Assembly (NCBI RefSeq): GCF_009931655.1
Contig: NZ_CP047984.1
Coordinates: 2,621,001 to 2,685,000 of the forward strand
DNA from: Pontibacter russatus
GTDB taxonomy: Bacteria; Bacteroidota; Bacteroidia; Cytophagales; Hymenobacteraceae
Reading direction: 5' to 3'
DNA length: 64,000 nt
The notes under the pieces: model-generated
What the model saw: the letters and a program-made list of their open reading frames with translations, nothing else
Databases searched by the model: none
What the model was told of the DNA's origin: nothing
Shown: in pieces, positions 45,681 through 56,954 of the stretch
Layout of the letters: each line of letters opens with the position of its first letter
Numbering within the stretch: the stretch's first letter is position 1
Translations under genes and position numbers: made by a program

Positions 45681-46435
45681 TTTAATTGATGTTAATTGTT
45701 ACTCTTTCTGTGACCTATATATGATGACGGCTTAAACCCCTAAGGCTCCGGGCTTACCCACGGTGTGCCTGAACTGCTTCAGAGCCGCGCAGGGCGGGCC
45801 AATTATATCTCCTGGCGCACTTCGCGCGGATAGCCTCAAAATAAAGCCCTAATGTAGGTAATTTTCTTCTTTTCTGCTGGCTTGCCGCAATTTTATGCCC
45901 GATAAAGGCCTGCCCTGTTTTGCCCGGCCCACGTGTGCAGGCTGTGCGGCATGCTCTGGTTTAGGCTGTTACCGGGGATTCGGGGAGCAGGCAGACACGA
46001 TAGCTTCTTGCCGCGCCATCGCGCAACAGGTTAGGGCAGACCCGTGCTGCTGCTGGGCAGTCGCTGACTCAAGGTTTGAGATGCGACAGCACGGGCTACC
46101 TATGTTACTTACAAGCCCTGTTGAACCCGTATTTTCTCATTTGAGGTTGACATATACCCTTAAGCGGACTTATATATTCCCTTTATCGCGGCCTTACGAT
46201 GTTACTTTTCTGGATTTTCATTATATATCAATTTGCTTATATATGCAGATATCACAATATCAACCGCGAAAAGTAAGCTTGGAACGCGTTTTTAATTCAA
46301 TGTATATATCATAGTTAATACAAAAATTGCTGTCGTTTACTAAATATTAATGTTACTCTACCCATATATATTTCCTGTTTTCTTGTATAGCTCGGGCGTA
46401 TCATTGTACCATATAAAACCTACACACCCTGTCAT
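45681..46435. other. Divergent intergenic region with a structured hairpin
   Basis: These 755 bp between divergent genes are AT-rich near the small gene (46140-46430). A compound hairpin lies at 46041-46095: CCCGTGCTG pairs with CAGCACGGG, and inside it GTCGC pairs with GCGAC and CTCAA with TTGAG. It may be an RNA structure or a repeat. No gene was recognised. Confidence 0.5.
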
Positions 46436-46702
46436 ATGAACATCTCAGCCACCTCTCTTCGCCCTGCTGCCCTGGATAGTTTTGGAGGAAATTTTGCTAT
46501 GGCCTCTTTCCCATCAAAGCCGGATAATGCCTTCGATGACAGCCATTTCAACTTCACGACCATAGATGGCAACATGATGCCTTACAACGCAGGCACAAAT
46601 GCCGTAAGCAGCGGGGCAGGGATATTCATCGGCGACTATTTCGTGGGCCTCACGGACGACAGCATGTTCTCCGGCAACAGCATGCCCTGTATCAAATACT
46701 AA
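46436..46702 (+). CDS. Orphan 88-residue protein of unknown function
   Basis: A solitary ORF of 88 codons opens MNISATSLRPAALDSFGG, without a signal peptide. It is rich in Gly, Asn, Ser, Asp and Phe, and ends NSMPCIKY. The second half uses mostly C- or G-ending codons, as real genes here do, which argues for coding. No family is recognised. It stands about 750 bp from the dehydrogenase gene and 450 bp from the WYL regulator. Confidence 0.6.
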   Translation: MNISATSLRPAALDSFGGNFAMASFPSKPDNAFDDSHFNFTTIDGNMMPYNAGTNAVSSGAGIFIGDYFVGLTDDSMFSGNSMPCIKY

Positions 46703-47152
46703 CTGCGGCTACGCAACGCTTCTGCAACCAATACCCCCGCGAATAAAGTAGCTGCTGGTTTTGCAGGGCACCAATCTGGCGTCCGTTTATATAGGTGGCT
46801 CTGGCAGCAGCATACCTATATGGCACCTGCCACGGCTTCTGTTTACTTCTCCGGAGAAGCACGCTGTTTTCCTGACATCCTTCTCCTGCTCGCCCTCGGG
46901 CACAGGACCATGTTCCTGGTGCAGGCTGAGCAGGTCAGCATCTTTACCGGGGCGCTGCGCTTATGAACGCGGCCGGCTTCTGCAGCAAAGCTGGTCGTAG
47001 CAAGCCATGCCACTCACGCCGCCTTGCCTACCTCCCTGCAGCGGCAATTGTCTCTTATATAATGTTTCGCCCCGCTGCCTTATATACTCCCCTATCCTGC
47101 ATTGCAGGCCATCTCCGCTTTTCATATTTTTGCCGGGTATCTGATTTTCGTG
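46703..47152. other. Intergenic region, nothing certain
   Basis: These 450 bp contain TATATA-rich pieces (TTATATAGGT near 46795 with an inverted ACCTATAT 20 bp on). No gene was seen. Confidence 0.45.
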
Positions 47153-48121
47153 ATGAGCAGCGACACCCTCAACCGTTTCGACCGCATCGTGGCCATGCTC
47201 GTTCACCTGCAATCGGGGCGGGTGGTAAAGGCACAGGATATGGCTGCCCGTTTTCAGGTGAGCCAGCGCACCATCTATCGGGACATCCGCACCCTAGAAG
47301 CCTCCGGCGTGCCCATAGCCGGAGAGGCTGGCGTGGGCTATTCCCTGATGGAAGGGTACCGCCTGCCCCCGGTCATGTTTACCCGGGAAGAGGCTGCCAG
47401 CTTTGTTGCCGCCGAAAAACTGATGCAGAAGTTCAGCGACAAAGCCCTGGGCGCCCACTACGAATCGGCGATGTATAAAGTGAAGTCTGTGCTTAGAGGC
47501 AGCGCGAAGGACTGGGTAGCCGCCCTGGAGTCGCAGATATGGATAAACTCCTCCCAGGAGATCTTTAGCGAGCAGGCACCCGATGCCCTGAACGTGCTGC
47601 TCGACAGCATCGCAGCAAAAAGGCGGGTCGCCCTGCAGTATCAATCCCTCCAATCAGATGAGCCCACCAACCGTATCATTGAGCCTGTGGGGCTGTTCAA
47701 CGAAAACAACTACTGGTATGTGATGGCCTACTGCCACCTGCGGGAGGATTACCGCCAGTTCCGCACCGACAGGATGCAGGCGATAACGCGGACAAGCCTC
47801 CCCTTCACAAAAGAGCACGGCAACACAGACGACTACAGAAACACAGGCGGGCCAGCCCAAAAAACCAGGGTGGTGATACGGGTGGACAAAGCAGTGGCCA
47901 GGTACATCAAAACCGGGCGCAAGTACTATGGGTTTGTGTCGGAAAGAACGGTAGGCGACATGGTGGAAATGGTATTTCTGGCCCCGGACGTGCTGCATGG
48001 CTTCGCCCGCTGGTTTATGATGTTTGGCGACTGCGCCAGGGTAGTAGAGCCCGAGAGCCTACGGGAGCGGGTGGGCGAACTGCTGGAAAAAACGAGGGCC
48101 AACCTGAAGCCGGGAGGCTAA
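47153..48121 (+). CDS. YafY-type WYL-domain transcriptional regulator
   Basis: This regulator has an N-terminal HTH_11 domain (DRIVAMLVHLQSGRVVKAQ, then SQRTIYRDIRTLEASG), a WYL domain in the middle (about 145-225; RIIEPVGLFNENNYWYVMAYC) and a WCX C-terminal extension. The start at 47153 gives MSSDTLNRFDRIVAM, the usual opening. An earlier in-frame ATG at 47102 would add 17 odd residues. WYL proteins bind ligands or nucleic acids and regulate nearby genes. It may regulate the DinB genes or itself. It converges with the 73-residue gene at only 11 bp. Confidence 0.92.
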   Translation: MSSDTLNRFDRIVAMLVHLQSGRVVKAQDMAARFQVSQRTIYRDIRTLEASGVPIAGEAGVGYSLMEGYRLPPVMFTREEAASFVAAEKLMQKFSDKALGAHYESAMYKVKSVLRGSAKDWVAALESQIWINSSQEIFSEQAPDALNVLLDSIAAKRRVALQYQSLQSDEPTNRIIEPVGLFNENNYWYVMAYCHLREDYRQFRTDRMQAITRTSLPFTKEHGNTDDYRNTGGPAQKTRVVIRVDKAVARYIKTGRKYYGFVSERTVGDMVEMVFLAPDVLHGFARWFMMFGDCARVVEPESLRERVGELLEKTRANLKPGG

Positions 48122-48132
48122 GCCAGCGTTTT

Positions 48133-48354
48133 TCAGTCTTCCAGCTCGACACAGGCAAAGCCGGCGCGCCGCATGTTTTTGATGATGGCAGCGGGCTGCA
48201 CCGAAACGGCCTCGACCCGGAGGATGTGGTCGCAATCCTCCAGGTCAAAGTTCCATTTCTCGCTTTCATCCATCAGCCTGTCCAGCAGGGGCCTCACCTT
48301 GCTGACGCTGCGGTTTGTCGTGACCGATGTTTTGAATACAAGCACTGTTCCCAT
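48133..48354 (-). CDS. 73-residue ferredoxin-fold (HMA-like) protein
   Basis: The frame is open from 48480, but the ATG at 48354 (MGTVLVFKTSVTT) begins the conserved part. It has the beta-alpha-beta pattern of HMA-type domains: FKTSV, VRPLLDRLMDESEKWNFDLED, then ILRVEA, then IIKNMRRAGFACVELED. It lacks a CxxC metal site, so metal binding is not expected. It starts 17 bp after the DinB gene and is probably co-transcribed with it. Confidence 0.75.
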   Translation of the reverse strand: MGTVLVFKTSVTTNRSVSKVRPLLDRLMDESEKWNFDLEDCDHILRVEAVSVQPAAIIKNMRRAGFACVELED

Positions 48355-48371
48355 GATACATGCTTCGTTTT

Positions 48372-48866
48372 TTACCTTTCCCAAAAATAAGGCGGTTCTA
48401 TACCCAGCGACCGCAGATACACATAGCCCTGCGCCCTGTGGTGAATTTCGTTGTCGATAAAATAAAAGACGGTTGACCACACCGTTCCCTCGTATTTCCC
48501 GAAGGCGACGATGTGCTCCTGGAACCTTTCGTCGGGAACCTGCGCCCAGTACCGGTTGATTTCAGCTGTGGCCTCATCCCAAAGGGCAAGTATTTTCGCT
48601 TTGCTGTCAGCCTGACCGAGCTGTTCATTCAGTTCCTCCGCTGCCCCGCCAGCAATCTCCCGTACGCCCGGGGCGGCAATAGCCAGAAGTTCCTTTGCCA
48701 TGGCAGCGAAAGGCCGCATGCCGGCCACAGCATATCCGAAGAGCTCCTTTTCCGGGAAAGCCTCGATGACCTTTCGGGTAAGGCGCCTGTGTCCCTGCCA
48801 GTGCTGCAGCAGGTCGGCTGAGGTGATAAGCGGGGCAGTCTGCATTTTTGTTTCTTTCAAGTCCAT
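48372..48866 (-). CDS. DinB-family protein
   Basis: This 164-residue four-helix-bundle protein resembles DinB/YfiT proteins. It has HWQGHRRLTRKVIEAFPEKELFGY near the N-terminus and a C-terminal metal-binding motif, NEIHHRAQGYVYLRSLGIEPPYF. Members are putative metal-dependent, thiol-related enzymes of unknown substrate. It is the first gene of a two-gene unit with the HMA-like protein. Confidence 0.92.
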   Translation of the reverse strand: MDLKETKMQTAPLITSADLLQHWQGHRRLTRKVIEAFPEKELFGYAVAGMRPFAAMAKELLAIAAPGVREIAGGAAEELNEQLGQADSKAKILALWDEATAEINRYWAQVPDERFQEHIVAFGKYEGTVWSTVFYFIDNEIHHRAQGYVYLRSLGIEPPYFWER

Positions 48867-48974
48867 AGTCTATTTTTTTATGGTGAACTGATTGTACAGG
48901 CAAAACTAAGCCCCCGGTATGACAACAGCTTGTCAGTAGGAATCAGAAATTTTTCAGTTCAGCTCAAAAATTAT

Positions 48975-48992
48975 GCTGCCATATATGGCAGC
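48975..48992. repeat. 18-bp perfect palindrome centred on TATATA-like core
   Basis: GCTGCCATATATGGCAGC reads the same on both strands. It is intergenic and could be an operator or a fold-back element. Confidence 0.7.
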
Positions 48993-49278
48993 GCGAAAAT
49001 GGGAGTAGTAGGTTACCCGTTCAAAGCTGCGGCAATCAGGCCTCACCTCCCGGCGGCCACATGGCCCATTGTTTGGTGGAACAGAACAAAGATACTGCCT
49101 TACACTGAGCGCTATGGTAGGCAAAAGCGACAATTAGGAGGGGCGTTTGCGGCGTTTGGCGCGAAGCAGGGAGCGCGGGGAATTAAAAACCCGGCGCATC
49201 GGATATACAGGCGCCTGAGAAACAGCAAAATAACACAATCCGTTCACCCACAACATTCTACATCAACCTAAGGCAGGC

Positions 49279-49407
49279 CAAAGCCTCCCGACATCCACTA
49301 ATATCTTTGATGACTTAGCCGCCACCGCTGAGTTCTTTAGGTTTTACCAGAGCAATACTTTCCCATTCAGAAGGATTGCTACTGTAGATCCTGTTTTGTT
49401 AGAGTAG
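49279..49407 (+). pseudogene. Transposase-like C-terminal remnant, copy A
   Basis: The frame from 49279 reads QSLPTSTNIFDDLAATAEFF and ends with a stop at 49405-49407. It matches two other segments (59366-59440 and 63919-63981) in peptide and in DNA. It looks like the C-terminal end of a former gene, most likely a transposase, but no upstream part is present. The family is not identified. Confidence 0.45.
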
Positions 49408-49517
49408 TGTTGGCCGGTAAGCATGCTTTGAAACCATAACCCACCCGCTGCTTTTTATACTGCAAGCTCAGGTGAGCACCTTCCAAACGCCTGCCCCATC
49501 ATACAGGCAAGTAAAAA

Positions 49518-49552
49518 ACAAAGCAGCTCCACACCCGGTGGAACTGCTTTGT
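49518..49552 (-). terminator. Intrinsic terminator of the zinc peptidase gene
   Basis: The stem ACAAAGCAGCTCCAC (49518-49532) pairs with GTGGAACTGCTTTGT (49538-49552) with one mismatch. On the minus strand it is followed directly by six U. This is a classical intrinsic terminator, about 20 bp past the stop codon of the gene at 49574. Confidence 0.88.
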
Positions 49553-49573
49553 TGTTAGCCAGCTTTTCGACCT

Positions 49574-50707
49574 TTACAGCAGGTTGGACAGGCTTGCCAC
49601 AAAGATCTCGTGCAACTCCTGCGGCGACATGATATGACCCTGCTTCTGGGCCTGGTTGGCTGTCTCGTAACCCAACTGGGCGGCGGCCATACGCTGTAAT
49701 GGCGTGCCATGGTGCCCATCACTGTCGAAGCCACAGTCCCCGATCTGGAAGAAGAGGGTGAAGAACTGCTCCACGCGTTTCCAGTTATAGGTAGCGCCCC
49801 GCTTGTGGGTCATGTAGTAGGCAGCCATAAAGTCCGCCTCCAGCTCTGTGTAGCGGGTGGATTCAGCAGGGTCCTCGGCGGCCCCATTCGGGTACCAGGC
49901 AGTATAGTTGTCGAACTGGATCTGATGCGCCCACTCGTGGGCCAGCACGCCTGTCCAGACGATGCCTGGCTCTACCCCGGCCTCTGACACCATCTGCACC
50001 AGGCCGTCACCGATCACGATCAGGTCGCCGCTGGTGGCGAAACCATCCACGGAAAAGAATGGGGACTCCGGAAGCGTTGAAAAAGCTTCATTCAGCGACA
50101 TCAGATAGTCCGTGTAAGCGTATGCGTCCTCCAGGGTTGGGAGACCAGAGAAATAGGTATATAAGATATAAGCCACCTTATCCCGGTCATTTAGCGTAGC
50201 GCTGTGTTGCCCGTTTACCCGGATTTGCCCCGGCATGTCCCAGAACTTCTCGAGTTCGCGCTGGCGCTTGGTCATGAAGTTAGTGTACTCTCCTTTCTCA
50301 CCGAAATACTGCTGCTCCGACTCATCCACATAGGCTGCTACAAAATTTATATCCATATACAACCCAAACAGGTAATTGGCATTACTCCCCCCAAGGGCTG
50401 GCACAAGCTCCTGTCCGAGCAGACTGATATACTTGTTCTGTACGGCCACAAACTCGGTAGGCCCGCACTCGCTTTCCTCCACAGCGTTCTTAGTCACCAG
50501 GTAATTCCGAAGGTTCTCACCTATGAGTTTCAGGTCCGAGGGCGCTTTGAGGGTTATAAGCGTGTCCGGCATGGCAGGCTGCAGCGCGACCGCCGCGTTC
50601 TGGGTGACAGCACTCACTGCCATGTCCATCTCCTCCATCTCCTTCTCGCAGGACACAGTTATGATCCCCAATGCGAGGCAGCTCAAGGCTATTTTCAATG
50701 ACTTCAT
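49574..50707 (-). CDS. Zinc metallopeptidase lipoprotein
   Basis: This 377-residue lipoprotein starts at 50707 (MKSLKIALSCLALGIITVSC, lipobox ending Cys20). An in-frame ATG at 50791 would put 28 poor residues before it. It contains the zinc motif HEWAH (near residue 256, an HExxH site) and a third ligand in ELEADF about 30 residues on (near 289). This spacing is typical of gluzincin/neutral-zinc peptidases. The substrate is unknown. It lies on the outer face of a membrane. Confidence 0.85.
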   Translation of the reverse strand: MKSLKIALSCLALGIITVSCEKEMEEMDMAVSAVTQNAAVALQPAMPDTLITLKAPSDLKLIGENLRNYLVTKNAVEESECGPTEFVAVQNKYISLLGQELVPALGGSNANYLFGLYMDINFVAAYVDESEQQYFGEKGEYTNFMTKRQRELEKFWDMPGQIRVNGQHSATLNDRDKVAYILYTYFSGLPTLEDAYAYTDYLMSLNEAFSTLPESPFFSVDGFATSGDLIVIGDGLVQMVSEAGVEPGIVWTGVLAHEWAHQIQFDNYTAWYPNGAAEDPAESTRYTELEADFMAAYYMTHKRGATYNWKRVEQFFTLFFQIGDCGFDSDGHHGTPLQRMAAAQLGYETANQAQKQGHIMSPQELHEIFVASLSNLL

Positions 50708-51364
50708 GTAAAATGAGTTTAAAAGGTTTGTAAAAATTTTCGAATAGGCATATAAATAAATACATGATAAGGTAGGAGGAAATAGTGACAATCCCTAACA
50801 TGATTCTCCTGCAAAGCTTCCACTCAGAAGAGATGGAATGGGAGCAGGCGGCACAGTTAAGAAAGGAGAGGGGTTCAGGATCTAATGAGGCTGAATATCA
50901 GTTTAAATATGAGCCTTATATAGCTTTTCATGGCTGAGAGCACACTGTAGAAAGGCACAACGCACAACAGCGCTGCCGGTTAAATAGCCAAAGGTTTTAT
51001 TACGTTTAGATAGGAGCGAATGGAGTGAGCGCCTCCATCCAGGCAGTGAATCTTAGCTGGTGATACGCAGTGACTTCCGCCGGCAAGGCAACTTTAACAG
51101 GCAGCATGCAAAAGGCGCTGGCCTTTACTTGATAAGTGCTATATATAACCGGTTTATTTCTTATTCCGGGACAATCTGCGGTTACCCTTGGGCAAGTTGG
51201 AGTCCTTACACTCCCGGATGGTGACCTTCCTGCGGGAGCAGGATGCCTTAAAGAGATATACACGGAAAAAGAATGCAGGGCAATCACCCGAATCACCTAA
51301 AAGCAGTAAAAGGCTTTATAGCCCTACCGCTATTAAACAGTAAACACAAAATCAAATTCTATAT
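50708..51364. other. Intergenic region, no gene seen
   Basis: These 657 bp separate the divergent zinc peptidase and esterase genes. A 96-codon minus-strand frame (51006-51296) lacks any protein-like signal. No further feature was recognised. Confidence 0.45.
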
Positions 51365-52279
51365 ATGACAACCAAAACTCTACTTTCCGCTTTCCTGTCC
51401 TTGTTCTTGCTAAGCGCCTTCAACCCTGGCTATGCGCAGCGGCCGTCTACCTCCGCATTAACTGCGTCAAGAGTAGTGGAAGACGGTGGAACTGGGCCAT
51501 ATAGCACCATCATGCTCACCGAAAGCACCCTGCCCACGCATACCGTCTTCCGCCCCAAGGACCTGAGCGCTTTCAGTAAAAAGAACAAGCTGCCCATTAT
51601 TGCCTGGGGTAACGGTGCCTGCGCCAATTCTCCCTGGGAACACGTAAACTTTTTGTCCGAGGTTTCTTCTTATGGTTTTTTAGTGGTCGCTATTGGCCCC
51701 ATGCCGCAGGAAGGTGAAAAAGGAACCGGGAAATCATCCTCCTCCCAGCTTCTTGATGCCATTGACTGGGCGGTTGCTCAGAATAACGACAAGAAGAGCC
51801 CTTATTACAATAAAATTGATGTAACCAAGGTGGCGGTAAGCGGCATGTCTTGTGGCGGTTTACAAACGCTTGAGGTGGCCTCTGACCCACGCGTAAGCAC
51901 CGTAGTGGTTTGTAACAGCGGTATTTTTAATACCCCCGGAAACGGCAGGAGTGCCATGCCGAACCTTACGAAAGAAAACCTAAAGCAAATTCATACACCG
52001 ACGCTCTATATGCTTGGAGGTGAGAAGGACATTGCCTACGCCAATGGCATGGACGATTACGGGCGGATTAACCATGTGCCGGTTTTTATGGCTAACATGG
52101 ATGTTGGACATGGCGGAACTTACGGCCAGCCGCATGGCGGGGAGTTTGCGAAGGTGGCCACTGCCTGGTACCAATGGCAACTGAAGGGCGACAAAGCGGC
52201 AGGCAAAATGTTTACAGGTGAACCTGCCGGTCTTTCGAAGAACCCCATCTGGAGGGTTGAGAAAAAGAACATGCCTTAA
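51365..52279 (+). CDS. Exported alpha/beta-hydrolase (esterase-like)
   Basis: This 304-residue protein has a signal peptide (LLSAFLSLFLLSAFNPGYAQ), the nucleophile elbow GMSCGG (near residue 159), an acid in GEKDIAY (near 219) and a histidine in DVGHGGTY (near 247). The fold resembles poly-beta-hydroxybutyrate depolymerase and acetyl-xylan/feruloyl esterases. It lies next to the xylan cluster on the opposite strand and may deacylate xylan, though the nucleophile motif GMSCGG with Cys after Ser is unusual. Confidence 0.85.
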   Translation: MTTKTLLSAFLSLFLLSAFNPGYAQRPSTSALTASRVVEDGGTGPYSTIMLTESTLPTHTVFRPKDLSAFSKKNKLPIIAWGNGACANSPWEHVNFLSEVSSYGFLVVAIGPMPQEGEKGTGKSSSSQLLDAIDWAVAQNNDKKSPYYNKIDVTKVAVSGMSCGGLQTLEVASDPRVSTVVVCNSGIFNTPGNGRSAMPNLTKENLKQIHTPTLYMLGGEKDIAYANGMDDYGRINHVPVFMANMDVGHGGTYGQPHGGEFAKVATAWYQWQLKGDKAAGKMFTGEPAGLSKNPIWRVEKKNMP

Positions 52280-52377
52280 AGGGAGGCAGTGAGGGCGGAG
52301 GGGTGAACAGCGGCTCAAAGCTCAGACAGAATCTTTCAAAAATCCATGTTTAAGCGGTATAACCGTTGTTATGGCAC

Positions 52378-52409
52378 AAGGCAGACTCTCCTACATGGGA
52401 GCCTGCCTT
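52378..52409 (+). terminator. Stem-loop terminator after the esterase gene
   Basis: AAGGCAGACTCTCC (52378-52391) pairs imperfectly with GGGAGCCTGCCTT (52397-52409), followed by TATTTG. It lies about 100 bp past the esterase stop codon. Confidence 0.65.
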
Positions 52410-52515
52410 TATTTGTAGCCAATAAGCCAGGCTAGGTCAATACTGTAGGACAGAAGCCTGTATAGCAACTATTCCCTCCGATTAAAAACGCCTGCCAAAC
52501 AACGCCCTGCTGTTC

Positions 52516-54099
52516 TTACGGTTTTTGGAAGCTGCCTTCAAGGGAAGGATCAACCCTGAAAAAGTCAAAGTCCGCGTAGCCGCCAGGCGTTTCAGTTGCA
52601 TAGTTGAACAGCCCAAAGCGGTATCCCATGAAGTGTGGCAAGGTGTAAGCCATCTTCAGCTGTGAGCCTATCTTCTTCCACGTTTTGCCATCAAGGCTAT
52701 AAAAGAAAGTAGCCACATCCCTGCGGTCATTGAAGTCTGCTTCTGCTTTCAGGTATACCTTTTTCTGTTTAAGGGGCACACTTTCCGCTACAACCGGACT
52801 ACCCGATTCGGCATTTACCATCACAATGGATTTAGCGCCGTTCGAATATCTGACCCCAACCAGGCCGTACTGTCGCTGCAGAAGGGCAAGACCGGCAAAA
52901 TCACCCGCTTTCATGTTCGATACATCGATAGCTGTTGACCCAGCGCTTTCCGGCCCAAGTGTTCGCTGCGTTAAGGTGTTCCTGGCCTGCAAAAAGTCCT
53001 TGTCGACGCGCCCGGTTTTCAGTCGCAGATAGCCTTTCCGCTGGGTAACCGACCAAAGCTCATTGACAGGATTGTGGTTCCACTGCCATACCAGCGGCAA
53101 TGCGGGTTCTCCTTTTTTGCGTGTAAATTCATCGGATGCCACAATACCAGGTATTAGGCCCTTGCTGGCCGGAAGGTTTAATTCATCGGGCACCTTGCCG
53201 TCAATACCCAACACGGGCCAGCCGTCCTCCCATTTTACCGGAACCAGGTAGGGGATGCGGCCTACTGCTCCATAATCGCGGAACAGGTATGCATACCAGT
53301 CGCCATCCGGTGTATCGATTAGCCCTCCCTGCGCCACACCTTTATCCTGAAAGGCCACTCTGCCTTCGTAAGGGCCTGTTATCCTGTCCGCCCGGTGAAC
53401 GATAACGGTGCGCATGCCGCCTTTGGGCCAGGCAATGTTGAACAGGTAGTATTTGCCGTTTACCTTAAAAAGCTGGGAACCTTCGGCAGGCAGCCCTACA
53501 TTGGGCCCGGCAGGTGCGGTTGCGTTTCCTATCAGCACGCTTTCCGTACCGGGCTTTATACCTGAAAGATCGTCCTTCAACTCAACCATCTTTAGCTGCC
53601 CGCCACCCCAGATCATATATACCTTTCCGTCATCATCGAAAAACAGCGTATGGTCATGCAGGGAGGGCTCGAAGGATTGAGCTTTCCAGGGGCCATGTTC
53701 TATATCTTTCGTCGAAAAAATGTAGGTCTTCCCGGTCGTTTGAGCGAAGGTGGTTACGTAATAGGTGCCGTCGTGAAACCGAAGGCTACTGGCCCAGGAG
53801 CCCTTCCCATAGGCATTTTTCCCATTAGCCAAATTCAAGGCGTCCACGTCGCCCAGCGTGTCGTAGGCATAGTTAACGAGTTGCCAGTTCACCAGGTCCT
53901 TTGATTTCATGATGGGCAGCCCCGGGCTCATGTGCATGGTGGTGCTGCTCATATAGTACGTGTCACCCACGCGTATCATGGCCATGTCGGGGACATCGGC
54001 ATGAATGAGAGGGTTTTGTGCGCCCTGCCCTTGCGAAGTAAGTGCAATGAACAGGCAGACAAGGGTAAGAAAAACTGATTGCAAAAGCTTTTTTATCAT
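52516..54099 (-). CDS. GH43-family glycoside hydrolase (xylosidase/arabinofuranosidase)
   Basis: This 527-residue secreted enzyme has a signal peptide and an N-terminal five-bladed GH43 propeller. The active-site carboxylates fit: base Asp in HADVPDMAM, the pKa Asp in DHTLFFDDDGKVYMIWGGG, and acid Glu in PAEGSQLFKVNGKYYLF. The C-terminal half is a beta-sandwich (GH43 C2-like). It is the last gene of the xylan cluster, 94 bp after the VOC gene. The family hydrolyses beta-xylosides or alpha-arabinofuranosides. Confidence 0.93.
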   Translation of the reverse strand: MIKKLLQSVFLTLVCLFIALTSQGQGAQNPLIHADVPDMAMIRVGDTYYMSSTTMHMSPGLPIMKSKDLVNWQLVNYAYDTLGDVDALNLANGKNAYGKGSWASSLRFHDGTYYVTTFAQTTGKTYIFSTKDIEHGPWKAQSFEPSLHDHTLFFDDDGKVYMIWGGGQLKMVELKDDLSGIKPGTESVLIGNATAPAGPNVGLPAEGSQLFKVNGKYYLFNIAWPKGGMRTVIVHRADRITGPYEGRVAFQDKGVAQGGLIDTPDGDWYAYLFRDYGAVGRIPYLVPVKWEDGWPVLGIDGKVPDELNLPASKGLIPGIVASDEFTRKKGEPALPLVWQWNHNPVNELWSVTQRKGYLRLKTGRVDKDFLQARNTLTQRTLGPESAGSTAIDVSNMKAGDFAGLALLQRQYGLVGVRYSNGAKSIVMVNAESGSPVVAESVPLKQKKVYLKAEADFNDRRDVATFFYSLDGKTWKKIGSQLKMAYTLPHFMGYRFGLFNYATETPGGYADFDFFRVDPSLEGSFQKP

Positions 54100-54193
54100 T
54101 GGTGTTATTCGCTTTCTTTAAAGTAAGACCCCTTAAAGAAATGTCGTTCTCTTTACGGCAGCCTGAATGTGTTTAATGGTGTCAGGTTATTGG

Positions 54194-54715
54194 TTATTCC
54201 ATTGGCCCGATGAGTTCTACAAAAGTACCGTCAGGGTCCTGCACCAAAACGAAGGAGGCGTCCTTATTCAATGGTACAGGCGTACTCCCCAGGAAAGGGA
54301 CGTTCATCTTCTTCAGTCTCTCGATTACCGGCTTTAGTGCTTTTACATTGATGGTAATGTATTGCACCCCTGTATCATCCTGGATAAACTTTTGTTTGGG
54401 GTGAGAGGCTTTTTTGCCAAAGCTCATAAGCTTCCATTCATTGGCCTCAGGACTATTCTCCAATTTCAGAACTGTCACAGCAGTCGGAACACCATTCGAA
54501 AGGCCGGAACGCTTTGAAAAATCGCCTTCGATTGTGAATCCATAGGCTTTCACCATACCAATCCCATTCATATAGAAATCCAGCGAACGGTCCATGTCAG
54601 ACACCACCACACCCAGGCCGATTAACTTGCTGCTAAAGTTGGATTGCGCATGAGAAGCAAAAGCCATCAACAGTGCGGCAATCAGGAAAGAGTATTTTGT
54701 TAGAGATTTTTTCAT
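54194..54715 (-). CDS. Exported VOC-superfamily (glyoxalase-like) protein
   Basis: This 173-residue protein has a clear signal peptide (MKKSLTKYSFLIAALLMAFA, cleaved near SHAQ) ahead of a vicinal oxygen chelate domain (IGLGVVVSDMDRSLDFYMNG, DDTGVQYITINVKAL, VLVQDPDGTFVELIGP). VOC proteins are normally cytoplasmic; export and the location in a xylan cluster are odd. The possible role is binding a small aldehyde or aromatic acid released from xylan. The catalytic metal ligands are only partly visible. Confidence 0.85.
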   Translation of the reverse strand: MKKSLTKYSFLIAALLMAFASHAQSNFSSKLIGLGVVVSDMDRSLDFYMNGIGMVKAYGFTIEGDFSKRSGLSNGVPTAVTVLKLENSPEANEWKLMSFGKKASHPKQKFIQDDTGVQYITINVKALKPVIERLKKMNVPFLGSTPVPLNKDASFVLVQDPDGTFVELIGPME

Positions 54716-54832
54716 GTAAGTTGATTTATAAAAGATTCAAGAGGCTATATAGCTAACAAACATCATCTTACCTGCCCTTCCCGTTTGTCTGCAGCAGAGA
54801 ATAAAATGACTTACGCTGAAAGCCTGCACACA

Positions 54833-55672
<840 letters not shown>

Positions 55673-55747
55673 CTATTCATTAATCTTTCAGAGGTAGTTG
55701 GGAAAAGAATTGATGCACTGGAATACTGCTTACCTATATATGCTGCG

Positions 55748-56905
<1,158 letters not shown>

Positions 56906-56954
56906 CTAATTCCATCAATCAGGCAGGTATCCTTAAAAAAGGATTTGCGCTTTG

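Larger units (their letters stand above)
48867..49573. other. Gene-poor region with transposase-like remnant
   Basis: These 707 bp hold an 18-bp perfect palindrome GCTGCCATATATGGCAGC (48975-48992), the first copy of the FDDL-type coding remnant (49279-49407) and the peptidase terminator (49518-49552). A 113-codon frame from 48930 has no protein-like pattern and was not called. Confidence 0.55.

Noticed and set aside
45895..46314. 139-codon plus-strand frame
   Set aside because: It has a Cys-rich, low-complexity sequence typical of chance translation and overlaps a hairpin.
48930..49271. 113-codon plus-strand frame
   Set aside because: It reads through a palindrome and has no domain; considered chance.
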